A stretch of DNA of 59,301 bases from NCBI GenBank assembly GCA_025465095.1, contig JAODME010000022.1:1-59301 (forward strand), written 5' to 3'. This stretch comes from Microbacteriaceae bacterium (lineage in GTDB: Bacteria > Actinomycetota > Actinomycetes > Actinomycetales > Microbacteriaceae). Each line of letters begins with the position of its first letter. Positions within the stretch are counted from its first letter, which is position 1. The position numbers were made by a program, and so were the translations under genes. Shown here one piece after another: positions 1 through 8,331 of this stretch. The notes below the pieces were generated by a model. It was not told the origin of the DNA. It worked only from the letters and a program-made list of their open reading frames with translations, and did not search any database.

Positions 1-800
1 TCGTGTCGTCGATCGTCAACTTCGGTGCGTTCGTCGACCTCGGCGGCGTTGACGGACTCGTTCACGTTTCCGAGCTCAGCTGGAAGCACATCGAGCACGC
101 CTCAGAGGTTGTCGAGGTCGGCCAGGAGGTCACCGTCGAGATCCTCGAGGTCGACCTCGAGCGCGAGCGCGACTCCCTGTCGCTCAAGGCGACGCAGGAA
201 GACCCGAGGCAGGTCTTCGCCCGCACCCACGCCATCGGCCAGGTTGCTCCCGGCAAGGTCACGAAGCTCGTTCCCTTCGGCGCGTTCGTTCGCGTCGCAG
301 AGGGCATCGAGGGTCTCGTGCACATCTCCGAGCTGTCCGGCAAGCACGTCGAGCTCGCCGAGCAGGTCGTGTCGGTCAGCGACGAGGTGTTCGTCAAGGT
401 CATCGACATCGACCTCGAGCGTCGCCGCATCTCACTTTCGCTGAAGCAGGCGAACGAGGGAGTCGACCCAGAGGGCACCGAGTTCGACCCGGCGCTCTAC
501 GGCATGCTCACCGAGTACGACGACCAGGGCAACTACAAGTACCCCGAGGGCTTCGACCCGGAGACCAACGAGTGGCGCGAGGGCTTCGAGACTCAGCGCG
601 AGAAGTGGGAGCAGGACTACGCTGCAGCCCAGGCTCGTTGGGAAGCGCACAAGCAGCAGGTGTCCGCCGCCGCGAATGAGAACCTCAACTCGCCGACCAT
701 GGCCTCCGGTTCCTCCTTCTCGAGCGACACCGACTCGGCGGGAACCCTCGCCGACGACGAGGCTCTCGCTGCTCTTCGCGAGAAGCTGACGAACTCCTAA
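1..800 (+). CDS. rpsA: 30S ribosomal protein S1, C-terminal part (partial)
   Basis: This is the 3' end of rpsA; the reading frame is open to the window edge, so the true start lies upstream. About 265 residues are visible. They contain two S1 OB-fold repeats: one starting near the first residues (GAFVDLGGVDGLVHVSELSW) and a second around residues 85-150 (GAFVRVAEGIEGLVHISELS). An acidic, Ala/Ser-rich tail of about 100 residues follows. Actinobacterial S1 is about 480 residues with four S1 repeats, so this is roughly the second half. S1 binds mRNA on the 30S subunit and aids initiation. The GTG at position 3 is an internal valine, not a start. A strong hairpin follows the stop codon, so rpsA is not cotranscribed with the RND cassette. 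Confidence 0.95.
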   Translation, partial: VSSIVNFGAFVDLGGVDGLVHVSELSWKHIEHASEVVEVGQEVTVEILEVDLERERDSLSLKATQEDPRQVFARTHAIGQVAPGKVTKLVPFGAFVRVAEGIEGLVHISELSGKHVELAEQVVSVSDEVFVKVIDIDLERRRISLSLKQANEGVDPEGTEFDPALYGMLTEYDDQGNYKYPEGFDPETNEWREGFETQREKWEQDYAAAQARWEAHKQQVSAAANENLNSPTMASGSSFSSDTDSAGTLADDEALAALREKLTNS

Positions 801-813
801 GCATCACCACGTG

Positions 814-847
814 AACGGCCGGGCTCCTTCGGGAGCCCGGCCGTTTC
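814..847 (+). terminator. intrinsic terminator after rpsA
   Basis: A perfect 14-bp GC-rich stem (814-827 pairs with 832-845) closes on a TTCG tetraloop flanked by C and G, the very stable cUUCGg type. It begins 13 nt after the rpsA stop. Only a short T run follows, as is common in actinobacteria. Confidence 0.85.
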
Positions 848-850
848 GTC

Positions 851-1211
851 GTTCCCGGCCCCACGCGAAATGGAGGGCATGAAGGGCGTAGTCAGCCGCC
901 CATTCTATGCGGTTTAGCAGGGGCTCGGGAGATGAACATCTGCCGTTGCACAAGCAGTTCGATGTGAGGAGAATCGCCTCATCCGGCCGTGAACGGCGGA
1001 CGGAGATGAAGCGCAACAAGTGATTCGCGGCCACCCCCGTCCCGCGATCGCAGGATTTTCCACGCCATCGATTACCAGGGTGCCTGCCCTGGACCCGCAA
1101 CCGCGTCCTCGAACGCCGAGACCGGTACTTCCAACCCGCAAGGAATCACCGTGTCCTGGACGAGGCAATGAACTACGCATCGAGGGCCCCTCAGTCGAAC
1201 TCGGGCCGGAC
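851..1211. other. gene-free stretch upstream of the RND cassette
   Basis: This 361-nt stretch holds no recognisable gene. It contains three very short plus-strand frames: 879-917 (12 codons), 932-967 (11 codons, CRC motif) and 964-1023 (19 codons, GTG start overlapping the previous stop). A fourth at 1168-1215 (15 codons) ends in an ATGA overlap with the ATG at 1212. A 6-bp inverted repeat lies at 1075-1092. The stretch probably carries the cassette promoter and one junction of the inserted segment. No IS ends or tRNA were seen. Confidence 0.5.
1075..1092. promoter_or_regulatory. inverted repeat, possible operator of the RND cassette
   Basis: A perfect inverted repeat, CCAGGG-6 nt-CCCTGG, lies 120 nt upstream of the proposed start of the first RND gene. 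It could be an operator or a transcript hairpin. No regulator gene is adjacent, and the match is to no motif that I can name. Confidence 0.25.
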
Positions 1212-4200
1212 ATGAGCGGCTTACTCGTCCGATGGAGCGTTCAGTTTCGGTTGCTCGTTCTGGCGCTGGCCGCCGGGGTTGTAGCCCTCGGGGTCATCTT
1301 CATACCCCGGATGGCGATGGATTCGCTTCCCGAGTTTCGCGCGGCGCACGTCGAGATCCAGACGGAGGCGCTGGGGCTGTCGGCCGTCGAGGTCGAACAG
1401 CTGATCACGTCGCCCCTGGAAACGGACATCCTCAACGGCGTGGCCTTTCTCGATGAGATCCGGTCGGAGTCTGTTCCAGGACTCTCGTCGATCGAGTTGA
1501 TCTTCGAACCCGGCACCGACCTGTTGAGGGCCCGCCAACTTGTCGCGGAACGACTGACCCGGGCCAAGGCCCTGCCTAAAGTGTCGACCCCTCCGGTGCT
1601 CATGCAGCCCACATCATCGACCAGCCGGGTGATGATCGTGAAGCTGTCATCTACCGAGGTCTCCCTGATCGACATGTCGGTACTCGCGCGATGGAACATC
1701 AAGCCCCGCTTGATGGGGGTCCCCGGGGTGGCCAATGTCTCGATCTGGGGGCAGCGTGAGCAACAGATGCAGGTCCACGTGGATCCGGAGGTCCTCCGCG
1801 CCCACGGTGTCACGCTCAACCAGGTGATCGAGACGACAGGAAACGCGGTGTGGGTGTCCCCGCTCACGTTCCTGGAAGCATCGACGCCGGGCACTGGCGG
1901 CTTCCTCGAGACAGGCAACCAACGCATCGGCATCCAGCATGTGCTGCCAATCACGACACCTGGCGATCTGGCCATGGTGAGTGTTGAAGGCGTGGCCGGG
2001 CAGTCTCTGGCACTCGGAGACATCGCGACGGTGTTGGAAGACCATCAGCCGCTTATCGGCGATGCGGTCGGCGATCAGGATCCTGGTCTCATGCTCGTGA
2101 TCGAGAAATTCCCCGAGGCCAACACATTGGAGGTCACCGCCCAGCTCGAACAGGCACTAGGCGATCTGGGGCCCGGCCTGGCGGGGATCGAAATCGACGA
2201 CTCGGTGTATCGACCGGCCAATTTCGTCCAGTCAGCGGCGAACACTCTCGGAATCGCATTGCTCGTCAGCGCGCTGCTTGCAGCAGTGCTCCTTGGCATC
2301 TTCTTCCGGTCATGGCGTGTGATGCTCCTCGGCCTGGTAGCGGTCGCCGTGCCCACCTTCGCAGCCGCGTTGGTCCTTTTCGCATTCGGCGCGGTTTTGA
2401 ACATCATGGTGTTCGCCGGTCTCGCGCTCGCCATGGCAGTCATCGTGGGAGACGTGGTCGCGGACCTGTCGGCTCTGCGCCGGATCGGCACCAGAACCAC
2501 TGGTACAGCCCCCGTTCCCCTCGCCGGGAACTCGCCCTCGACTGCAACGACCATCGCCGACACGTTGAGCCGCACGCGCACGCCGATCGGATACGCCACG
2601 CTGATCATGGCGCTCGCCGTCGCACCCGCCCTGTTCCTTCCCGGTGTTGACGGTGCTCTCCTGCGTCCGCTCGCTCTTTCCTACGTGTTCGCACTCGTCA
2701 CGGCCATGATCGTGGCCTGGACACTTACTCCGGCGCTTGCCGTCACCCTAACGCTCGATGCGCCCGGGAGGACCACGCCCCGATGGGCGGATCGGGCTCG
2801 CCACCGCTACACCCGCGCGCTCAGCTCGGCGTCGGCGCATACCAAGACGGTCCTGGGTGCCGCCGCGCTGGTGGCTCTGGCCGGGACGCTCGCACTCCCG
2901 GGCCTCGCCACCGGACAGCCAACCGTTCCGGTGCTGCAGGACCGCACGTTACTCGTGCAACTCGGGGCTCTTCCGGGTATGTCCATGCAGGAGATGAATC
3001 GAGTAGCCGCGCGCGCCAGTCGAGAAGTGGGAGCGCTGAACGGCGTCTCCAAGGTCGGCGGGCACGTGGGTCGCGCTCTCACCTCGGACACGGCGGGGGG
3101 CGTGAGTGCTGGGGAGCTCTGGGTCACGGTAGCCGCCGACGCTGACCACGGTGCCGTCGCAGCGGCGGTGAGGGAGGTGATCGAGGGCTATCCCGGGCTC
3201 ACCAGCACGCTGGTCAACTACGGAAACGACAGGGTGAGTGCCGAGCGCAGCCGTCCGGCTGAGCAAGTCGTCGTTCGCGTGTACGGGGTCGATCAGGGCA
3301 CTCTTCGGAACAAGGCCGAAGAAGTGCGGGACCTCGTCGGCTCGACGCAGGGCGTACTCGCTCCGCGCCTGGAGTTGTCCCCGGAGCAGCCGACGGTCGA
3401 GATAGAAGTCGACCTTGTGGCGGCGCAGCAGGCGGCGATCAAGCCGGGGGACGTGCGGCGAGCGGCGGCCGCGCTGCTCCAGGGAATCGAGGTCGGATTC
3501 CTGTTCGAGAAGCAGAAGGTGTTCCAGGTTCTCGTGATGGGCGTTCCGGCGACCCGGAACAGCCTCACGAGTGTCGATGAACTCCTCATCGACACGCCAT
3601 CCGGCGGGCACATACGCCTCGGCGATATTGCCGCCGTCAATGTTGTTCCGCATCAGACGACGATCCATCATGTCGACACCTCTCGATTCATCGATGTCGT
3701 AGCCGACCTCGACGGCCGCTCACGGGCCGATGTCGAAGCCGACGTGCGTGCCGCCCTCCCTCAGATCGATTTCCCGCTCGAGTACCACGCGGAGATACCC
3801 ACCCAGCTCGCCGACCAGCAAAGCTCCACACTGCTGGTCTGGAGCCTGCTTGCCGCGGCGATCATTCTGATGCTTGTCCTGCTCCAGTCGGCGGCGGGCA
3901 GCTGGCGTGTAGGAGCACTGGTACTACTGGGGCTGCCCCTCGCGCTGGCCGGCGGAGTATTGGGGGCGCTCTATGGCGGCGGCATCAACTCTCTCGCGAC
4001 GTTGATCGGCTTCGTCGCCGTCCTGGGAGTAGCCGTCCGCGACAGTGTGCTGCTGGTCAGAAGAGCGCAGACTATCGACGGCGAACGGTCGCAGGAGGGG
4101 TCGAACGGTCCGGGCCGCTCCGCCGTTCTCGATGCCGCACGAGCCCGCCTCGTGCCGACGGTCTCCTCGAGCCTGATCACAGCGGCTGTCCTGATTCCGC

Positions 4201-4397
4201 TGGTGCTCTTGGGCGACGTGGTCGGCCGGGAAATCTTCCTGCCCCTAGCGATGGTCGTCTGGGGCGGGTTGATCACGTCGGGGCTGATGACGATGTTCGT
4301 GCTGCCCGCTCTGTTGCTCCTCGTGGGCGCCCAACTGCGTGACGACCAGATGACATCCGCCTGGGCGCTCTCACGAGGGGTAGGCGAAACATCGTGA
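1212..4397 (+). CDS. RND permease, heavy-metal-efflux (CzcA/CusA-like), degenerate proton relay
   Basis: This is a 1061-residue inner-membrane RND permease. An N-terminal helix leads into a first porter domain with HME-type signatures (VEIQTEALGLSAVEVEQL, GVPGVANVSIWG). A membrane block around residues 350-530, a second porter domain and a C-terminal membrane block follow. It is clearly paralogous to the RND gene at 4874. The first TM4 aspartate (CusA D405, CzcA D408) is Gly413 here and the TM4 glutamate (CusA E412, CzcA E415) is Ser420; Asp414 and Asp418 remain. A proton-driven pump should not work without these residues, so this may be a partner subunit. The ATG at 1212 starts just before a normal RND N-terminal helix; the frame is open back to 1020, but that extension is low-complexity and not RND-like. 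Substrate unknown. Confidence 0.85.
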   Translation: MSGLLVRWSVQFRLLVLALAAGVVALGVIFIPRMAMDSLPEFRAAHVEIQTEALGLSAVEVEQLITSPLETDILNGVAFLDEIRSESVPGLSSIELIFEPGTDLLRARQLVAERLTRAKALPKVSTPPVLMQPTSSTSRVMIVKLSSTEVSLIDMSVLARWNIKPRLMGVPGVANVSIWGQREQQMQVHVDPEVLRAHGVTLNQVIETTGNAVWVSPLTFLEASTPGTGGFLETGNQRIGIQHVLPITTPGDLAMVSVEGVAGQSLALGDIATVLEDHQPLIGDAVGDQDPGLMLVIEKFPEANTLEVTAQLEQALGDLGPGLAGIEIDDSVYRPANFVQSAANTLGIALLVSALLAAVLLGIFFRSWRVMLLGLVAVAVPTFAAALVLFAFGAVLNIMVFAGLALAMAVIVGDVVADLSALRRIGTRTTGTAPVPLAGNSPSTATTIADTLSRTRTPIGYATLIMALAVAPALFLPGVDGALLRPLALSYVFALVTAMIVAWTLTPALAVTLTLDAPGRTTPRWADRARHRYTRALSSASAHTKTVLGAAALVALAGTLALPGLATGQPTVPVLQDRTLLVQLGALPGMSMQEMNRVAARASREVGALNGVSKVGGHVGRALTSDTAGGVSAGELWVTVAADADHGAVAAAVREVIEGYPGLTSTLVNYGNDRVSAERSRPAEQVVVRVYGVDQGTLRNKAEEVRDLVGSTQGVLAPRLELSPEQPTVEIEVDLVAAQQAAIKPGDVRRAAAALLQGIEVGFLFEKQKVFQVLVMGVPATRNSLTSVDELLIDTPSGGHIRLGDIAAVNVVPHQTTIHHVDTSRFIDVVADLDGRSRADVEADVRAALPQIDFPLEYHAEIPTQLADQQSSTLLVWSLLAAAIILMLVLLQSAAGSWRVGALVLLGLPLALAGGVLGALYGGGINSLATLIGFVAVLGVAVRDSVLLVRRAQTIDGERSQEGSNGPGRSAVLDAARARLVPTVSSSLITAAVLIPLVLLGDVVGREIFLPLAMVVWGGLITSGLMTMFVLPALLLLVGAQLRDDQMTSAWALSRGVGETS

Positions 4398-4419
4398 CCA
4401 ACATGAAGGAGACGGAGCG

Positions 4420-4872
4420 ATGAGCGAGATGCGCGGAGTCATCGGGCGGATCGGCGTAGTAGGGGTGATGGTCGCCGTCGGCGGCGGTTTGGCGGGCTGC
4501 GCCGCCGTGGTGCCGACCGAAGCGATACGCGTCAATCCCCCCGCAACCATCGAGGAGATCGAGGGCGAGGAACTAAGCCGGATCACGCTCACGAGGCGTG
4601 GCGCCGAACGTCTCGGATTGGCCACTGCGACGATGGAGGCGGCAGAGAATGGGCGGTTCACGGTCCAGTACTCCTCGCTTCTCTACGACGCGAGCGGCGG
4701 GACCTGGGTCTACACCAATCCGGAGCCGCTCGTATTCCTTCGCGCCGGGGTGACGGTGAGCCGCATCGACGGGAATCTGGTTCACATCACGGACGGACCG
4801 CCGGCGGGCATGGAGGTCGTCACCGTCGGCGCCGCCGAGCTCTTCGGAGCAGAACTCGACACGGCCGACTGA
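4420..4872 (+). CDS. small lipoprotein resembling the C-terminal part of an RND adaptor (MFP)
   Basis: A 150-residue lipoprotein lies between two RND permeases. An AAGGAG ribosome-binding site precedes the ATG at good spacing. Residues 1-26 form a signal with lipobox LAGC; Cys27 is the predicted lipid anchor. After a Pro/Glu-rich linker, residues 52-70 (ITLTRRGAERLGLATATM) and 80-145 (SSLLYDASGGTWVYT, then GPPAGMEVVTVGAAELFG) resemble the stretches that flank the hairpin and lipoyl domains in CusB/CzcB-type adaptors. The hairpin and lipoyl regions are absent, and full adaptors are about 350-450 residues. I infer a minimal adaptor for an RND pump in a cell without an outer membrane. The stop is 1 nt from the next start, so translation is probably coupled. 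The adaptor assignment is from recognised pattern, not a search. Confidence 0.7.
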   Translation: MSEMRGVIGRIGVVGVMVAVGGGLAGCAAVVPTEAIRVNPPATIEEIEGEELSRITLTRRGAERLGLATATMEAAENGRFTVQYSSLLYDASGGTWVYTNPEPLVFLRAGVTVSRIDGNLVHITDGPPAGMEVVTVGAAELFGAELDTAD

Positions 4873-4873
4873 C

Positions 4874-7800
4874 ATGCGCCGGATCATCCGATTCAGCCTC
4901 CTGTTCCGGGCGATGATCGTGGCGATCGCCTGCGGGATGATGGTGCTTGGCACGGTTCAGGTGAGCAACGCCTCCGTCGATGTGTTCCCGGAGTTCTCGC
5001 CACCGCGGGTCGAAATCCAGACTGCCTGCCTCGGGCTGACCGCGACAGAAGTCGAGGAGCTCGTCACAGTACCGCTCGAGGAGGCGCTGAACGGAGTTGA
5101 AGGGCTGGACGAACTCCGATCGAAGTCCGTGTCCCAGCTGTCCTCGATCGTCATGATCTTCGAACCGGGTACCGACCTGTTGACGGCGCGTCAGCATGTG
5201 GCTGAGCGGGTGGCGACTGTGACCCCGACGCTGCCGAGCTGGGCGACACCGCCGGTGATGCTCCAACCGCTGTCATCCACGAGCCGGGTGATGAAGATCG
5301 GCATGTCCTCCGAGGAGTTGTCGCTGATCGACATGTCCATGCTGGCGCACTACAAGATCAGAGCCGCCATCCTCGCCGTACCGGGTGTGGCGAATGTGGC
5401 CATCTGGGGGGAGCGTAAGGAGACGCTGCAGGTTCGCGTTGCGCCGGATCGGATGGATACCGAGAACGTCACGCTCGACCAGGTCATGGAGGTGACGAAC
5501 GACGCCCTCGATGCTGGCCTGCTCGCCTATTCGACCGGAACGGTGGTGGGCACGGGGGGATTCATCGAGACGCCGAACCAAAGGATGGGGGTGCAGCACG
5601 TTCTTCCCATTTCGACGGCGGAGGACCTCGCGGCGGTGACCATCGAGAACAGATCGACCGGGCCGCTCCAGCTGGGCGATGTGGCCGATGTCGTCATCGA
5701 TCACAACTCGCTCATCGGTGATGCCGTGATCAACGGAGGTGACGGCCTCATGCTCATCGTGGAAAAGTTCCCCTGGGGCAATACCGTAGAGGTCACTCGC
5801 GGAGTGGAAGAGGCGATGGCTACCATCGCGCCAGCGCTTTCGGGCGTCGAAATCGATACGTCCATCTTCCGGCCCGCCACATTCATCGAGCAGTCAATTG
5901 AAAATCTCAGTCTCGCCCTCTTACTGGGAGTTCTTCTCGTCATGGTCGTGCTGGCGGCATTCCTGTTCCAGTGGCGCACCGCTCTGATCAGCCTGGTCGC
6001 GATTCCTCTGTCGCTTGTCACGGCCGGATTGGTTCTCATCGCCACCGGAAGCACCATCAACACCATGGTGCTCGCCGGCCTGGTGATCGCTGTCGGCGTC
6101 GTGGTGGATGATGCGATCATCGATATCGAGAACATCATCCGACGACTACGGCAGTGCCGCGCTTCCGGAAGTACTCGCTCCACCGCGTCGGTGGTTTTGG
6201 AAGCCTCACTCGAGGTGCGCGGTCCGATCGTGTACGCGACGTTGATCATCGTGGTCGCCGCCCTTCCCATCTTCTTCCTCGACGGTCTCACCGGCGCGTT
6301 CTTCCGCCCCCTCGCGCTGGCGTACACGCTCGCAGTGTTCGCTTCGATGCTCGTGGCGTTGACAGTCACACCGGCGCTCGCGCTCATCCTGCTTCGGAAG
6401 GCGCCACTCGATCCGAAGGAACCGCCCCTCGTGCGCGTACTCAAGCGCCGATATCACAGCCTGATGTCTCGCCTGGTGCGCCGACCCGCACCCGGGTATT
6501 TCACTTTCGGTGCCCTTACGCTTGCCGGTGCCGTGGTCGTTCCACTGCTGGGACAGGCCCTGCTTCCGTCGTTCAAGGAGCGCGACTTCCTGATGCACTG
6601 GGTAACTCAGCCGGGCACCTCCGTTGCCGAGGAGGTGCGCATCAGCGAGTTGGCGTGCGCCGAACTGCTCTCTGTGCCCGGAGTATTGAACTGCGGCGCG
6701 CACATCGGCCAGGCGATGGCCGCCGACGAGGTGGTCGGAGTCAATTTCGGCGAGAACTGGATCAGCGTGGATCCCGCGGCGGACTACGACCAGACGCTCG
6801 CAGCCGTGCAGGAGGTGGTGGACGGCTACCCCGGAATTCACCGGGATGTGCAGACGTACCTTAAGGAGAGGGTGCGCGAAGTGCTCACCGGCACGGGGGA
6901 CGCGGTTGTCGTCCGGATCTACGGCGACGACCTGAACACCCTTCGTGAACTCGCCGAAGAGGTTGAGGAGGTCATGGCGGAGATCGAGCAGGCGGACGAA
7001 GAACACATCTCACTCCAGGTGGATGTCCCCCAGATCGACGTCGAGGTCGATCTCGCATCCGCTCAACGGTACGGCCTGAAACCGGGCGACGTCCGCCGTG
7101 CTGCAGCCGCCCTCGTTGCCAGCGAAGAAGTGGGCGACCTGTGGCAGAACGGCAAGGTTTACGACGTGCGGGTGTGGAGTCAACCCGAGATTCGCTCTGA
7201 CGTCTCGAGTATCGAGAACCTTCAGATCGACACACCGTCAGGCACCCGCATCAGGCTTGCGGATGTCGCCAGCATCAGCGTGAACGCGACGCCAGGGGTG
7301 ATCGAGCGCGACAACAACTCACGGCGCATTGACGTGAGCGCGAACGCAGTTTCGGACGGCGACCTCGGCTCACTGATCCAGCAGTTGAATGCAGGGATCG
7401 CGGGCGTCGATTTCCCGACGGGTTACCACGCGGAGGTGCTCGGCGAGTTCGCCGAACGGGAGCAGGCGACGCAGCGCCTGTTGATCTTCGCCGCGGCTGC
7501 TCTCGCCGTCATCTTCCTCTTGCTGCAGGCCTCGTTTGCCAGCTGGCGACTGGCGACGCTTATCATGCTGACCCTTCCCGTCGCACTCGTGGGCGGGGTG
7601 CTGGCGGCGTACTTCACCGGGGGAGTGCTGTCCCTCGGCTCCATCGTCGGATTTCTGACCGTGATGGGAATCGCCGCGCGCAACGGCATCCTGCTGATCA
7701 GCCATTGCCAGCACCTCGAGAGATACGAGGGGGAGAAGTTCGGGCCGGCCATGGTTCTGCGAGGTGCGGGAGAGAGACTCTCCCCGATTCTCATGACGAC

Positions 7801-8032
7801 CTTGGCGACGGGTTTGGCGCTTGTCCCTCTGGTGATCATGGGGAACATCCCGGGTCACGAGATCGAACACCCGATGGCCGTGGTGATCCTCGGCGGGCTC
7901 GTGACATCTACGCTGCTCAACCTTTTCGTGTTGCCGTCCCTCTACCTGCGGTTCGGAACACCCGCAATCCAGGCGCCATCGGCTTCGCCTGTCGGCGGCG
8001 CAACGCCCGAAAGCCGAGCCACCCTCCGATGA
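4874..8032 (+). CDS. RND permease, heavy-metal-efflux (CzcA/CusA-like), intact proton relay
   Basis: This 1052-residue RND permease has the full HME architecture: an N-terminal helix, two porter domains, two six-helix membrane blocks and a conserved tail (VLPSLYLRFG). TM4 reads VVVDDAIIDIENIIRRLR. Asp412 and Glu419 are seven residues apart, as are D405/E412 of CusA, so the proton relay looks complete. The C-terminal membrane block has the GIAARNGILL signature. It starts 1 nt after the lipoprotein stop. The last 25 or so residues are low-complexity and lie over the antisense strand of a DUF4126 remnant, so the original C-terminus was probably replaced when the cassette landed here. Expected role: proton-driven export of metal ions or another toxic compound across the cytoplasmic membrane. 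No outer-membrane factor or metalloregulator is nearby. Confidence 0.9.
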   Translation: MRRIIRFSLLFRAMIVAIACGMMVLGTVQVSNASVDVFPEFSPPRVEIQTACLGLTATEVEELVTVPLEEALNGVEGLDELRSKSVSQLSSIVMIFEPGTDLLTARQHVAERVATVTPTLPSWATPPVMLQPLSSTSRVMKIGMSSEELSLIDMSMLAHYKIRAAILAVPGVANVAIWGERKETLQVRVAPDRMDTENVTLDQVMEVTNDALDAGLLAYSTGTVVGTGGFIETPNQRMGVQHVLPISTAEDLAAVTIENRSTGPLQLGDVADVVIDHNSLIGDAVINGGDGLMLIVEKFPWGNTVEVTRGVEEAMATIAPALSGVEIDTSIFRPATFIEQSIENLSLALLLGVLLVMVVLAAFLFQWRTALISLVAIPLSLVTAGLVLIATGSTINTMVLAGLVIAVGVVVDDAIIDIENIIRRLRQCRASGSTRSTASVVLEASLEVRGPIVYATLIIVVAALPIFFLDGLTGAFFRPLALAYTLAVFASMLVALTVTPALALILLRKAPLDPKEPPLVRVLKRRYHSLMSRLVRRPAPGYFTFGALTLAGAVVVPLLGQALLPSFKERDFLMHWVTQPGTSVAEEVRISELACAELLSVPGVLNCGAHIGQAMAADEVVGVNFGENWISVDPAADYDQTLAAVQEVVDGYPGIHRDVQTYLKERVREVLTGTGDAVVVRIYGDDLNTLRELAEEVEEVMAEIEQADEEHISLQVDVPQIDVEVDLASAQRYGLKPGDVRRAAAALVASEEVGDLWQNGKVYDVRVWSQPEIRSDVSSIENLQIDTPSGTRIRLADVASISVNATPGVIERDNNSRRIDVSANAVSDGDLGSLIQQLNAGIAGVDFPTGYHAEVLGEFAEREQATQRLLIFAAAALAVIFLLLQASFASWRLATLIMLTLPVALVGGVLAAYFTGGVLSLGSIVGFLTVMGIAARNGILLISHCQHLERYEGEKFGPAMVLRGAGERLSPILMTTLATGLALVPLVIMGNIPGHEIEHPMAVVILGGLVTSTLLNLFVLPSLYLRFGTPAIQAPSASPVGGATPESRATLR

Positions 8033-8306
8033 CGAAAGCAGGCACGGCGAGCACCACGAGCACCGGCATGAGCACCGCAAAATCGACCACCGGCCGCGCC
8101 GCCATCTCCGCCAGGTGCACTCCCAACGCGAGCACCACTCCGATCACGATCGGAATCCACTGGTTCGAGCTGAAGAACTGGTCCGGATCGGTGACGGCGA
8201 CCGTCTCCGCCGTAGCCCCGGAGCCCCGGAGCCCCGGAGCCGAACGCGAGCCCACCCGAGGTCGGTCGCACGACGGTTTGAATCCAGTCGTGATGCTCAC
8301 GGACAA
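7917..8306 (-). pseudogene. DUF4126 membrane protein remnant (truncated, frameshifted)
   Basis: On the minus strand, IQTVVRPTSGGLAFGSG is encoded from about 8289 in one frame. The sequence continues in another frame as VTDPDQFFSSNQWIPIVIG, then LGVHLAEMAARPVV, then a helix and a basic tail. These are the order and motifs of the DUF4126 membrane family, usually about 190-200 residues. Three lesions are visible: the first 70 or so residues are missing, an 8-bp tandem repeat at 8214-8241 shifts the frame, and about 30 residues after ARPVV appear deleted. The 3' part runs antisense into the end of the RND gene. An open frame of 129 codons (7917-8306) remains and might still be translated, but it is not an intact protein. 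Family recognition is from memory of its motifs. Confidence 0.65.
8214..8241. repeat. 8-bp tandem repeat AGCCCCGG, 3.5 copies
   Basis: The unit AGCCCCGG occurs three times in full, followed by AGCC. It lies inside the DUF4126 remnant exactly where the reading frame changes. Removing two units (16 bp) would join the two frames, and adding one unit would also restore the phase. Confidence 0.85.
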
Positions 8307-8319
8307 GTGGCGGCCCGGT

Positions 8320-8325
8320 TAGCAT
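8320..8325 (+). promoter_or_regulatory. -10 element of coaE, probably leaderless
   Basis: TAGCAT ends 7 nt before the ATG at 8332, the normal distance from a -10 hexamer to a transcription start. No convincing Shine-Dalgarno sequence lies between them. Confidence 0.5.
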
Positions 8326-8331
8326 GAGCGG

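Noticed and set aside
804-1100. Minus-strand frame whose ADYALHAL segment recalled Rrf2 regulators
   Set aside because: Too short a likeness, no helix-turn-helix or cysteine cluster, and it runs across the rpsA terminator.
1020-1211. N-terminal extension of the first RND permease (64 extra codons)
   Set aside because: The extension is Pro/Arg-rich and unlike RND N-termini; the normal first helix begins at the ATG at 1212.
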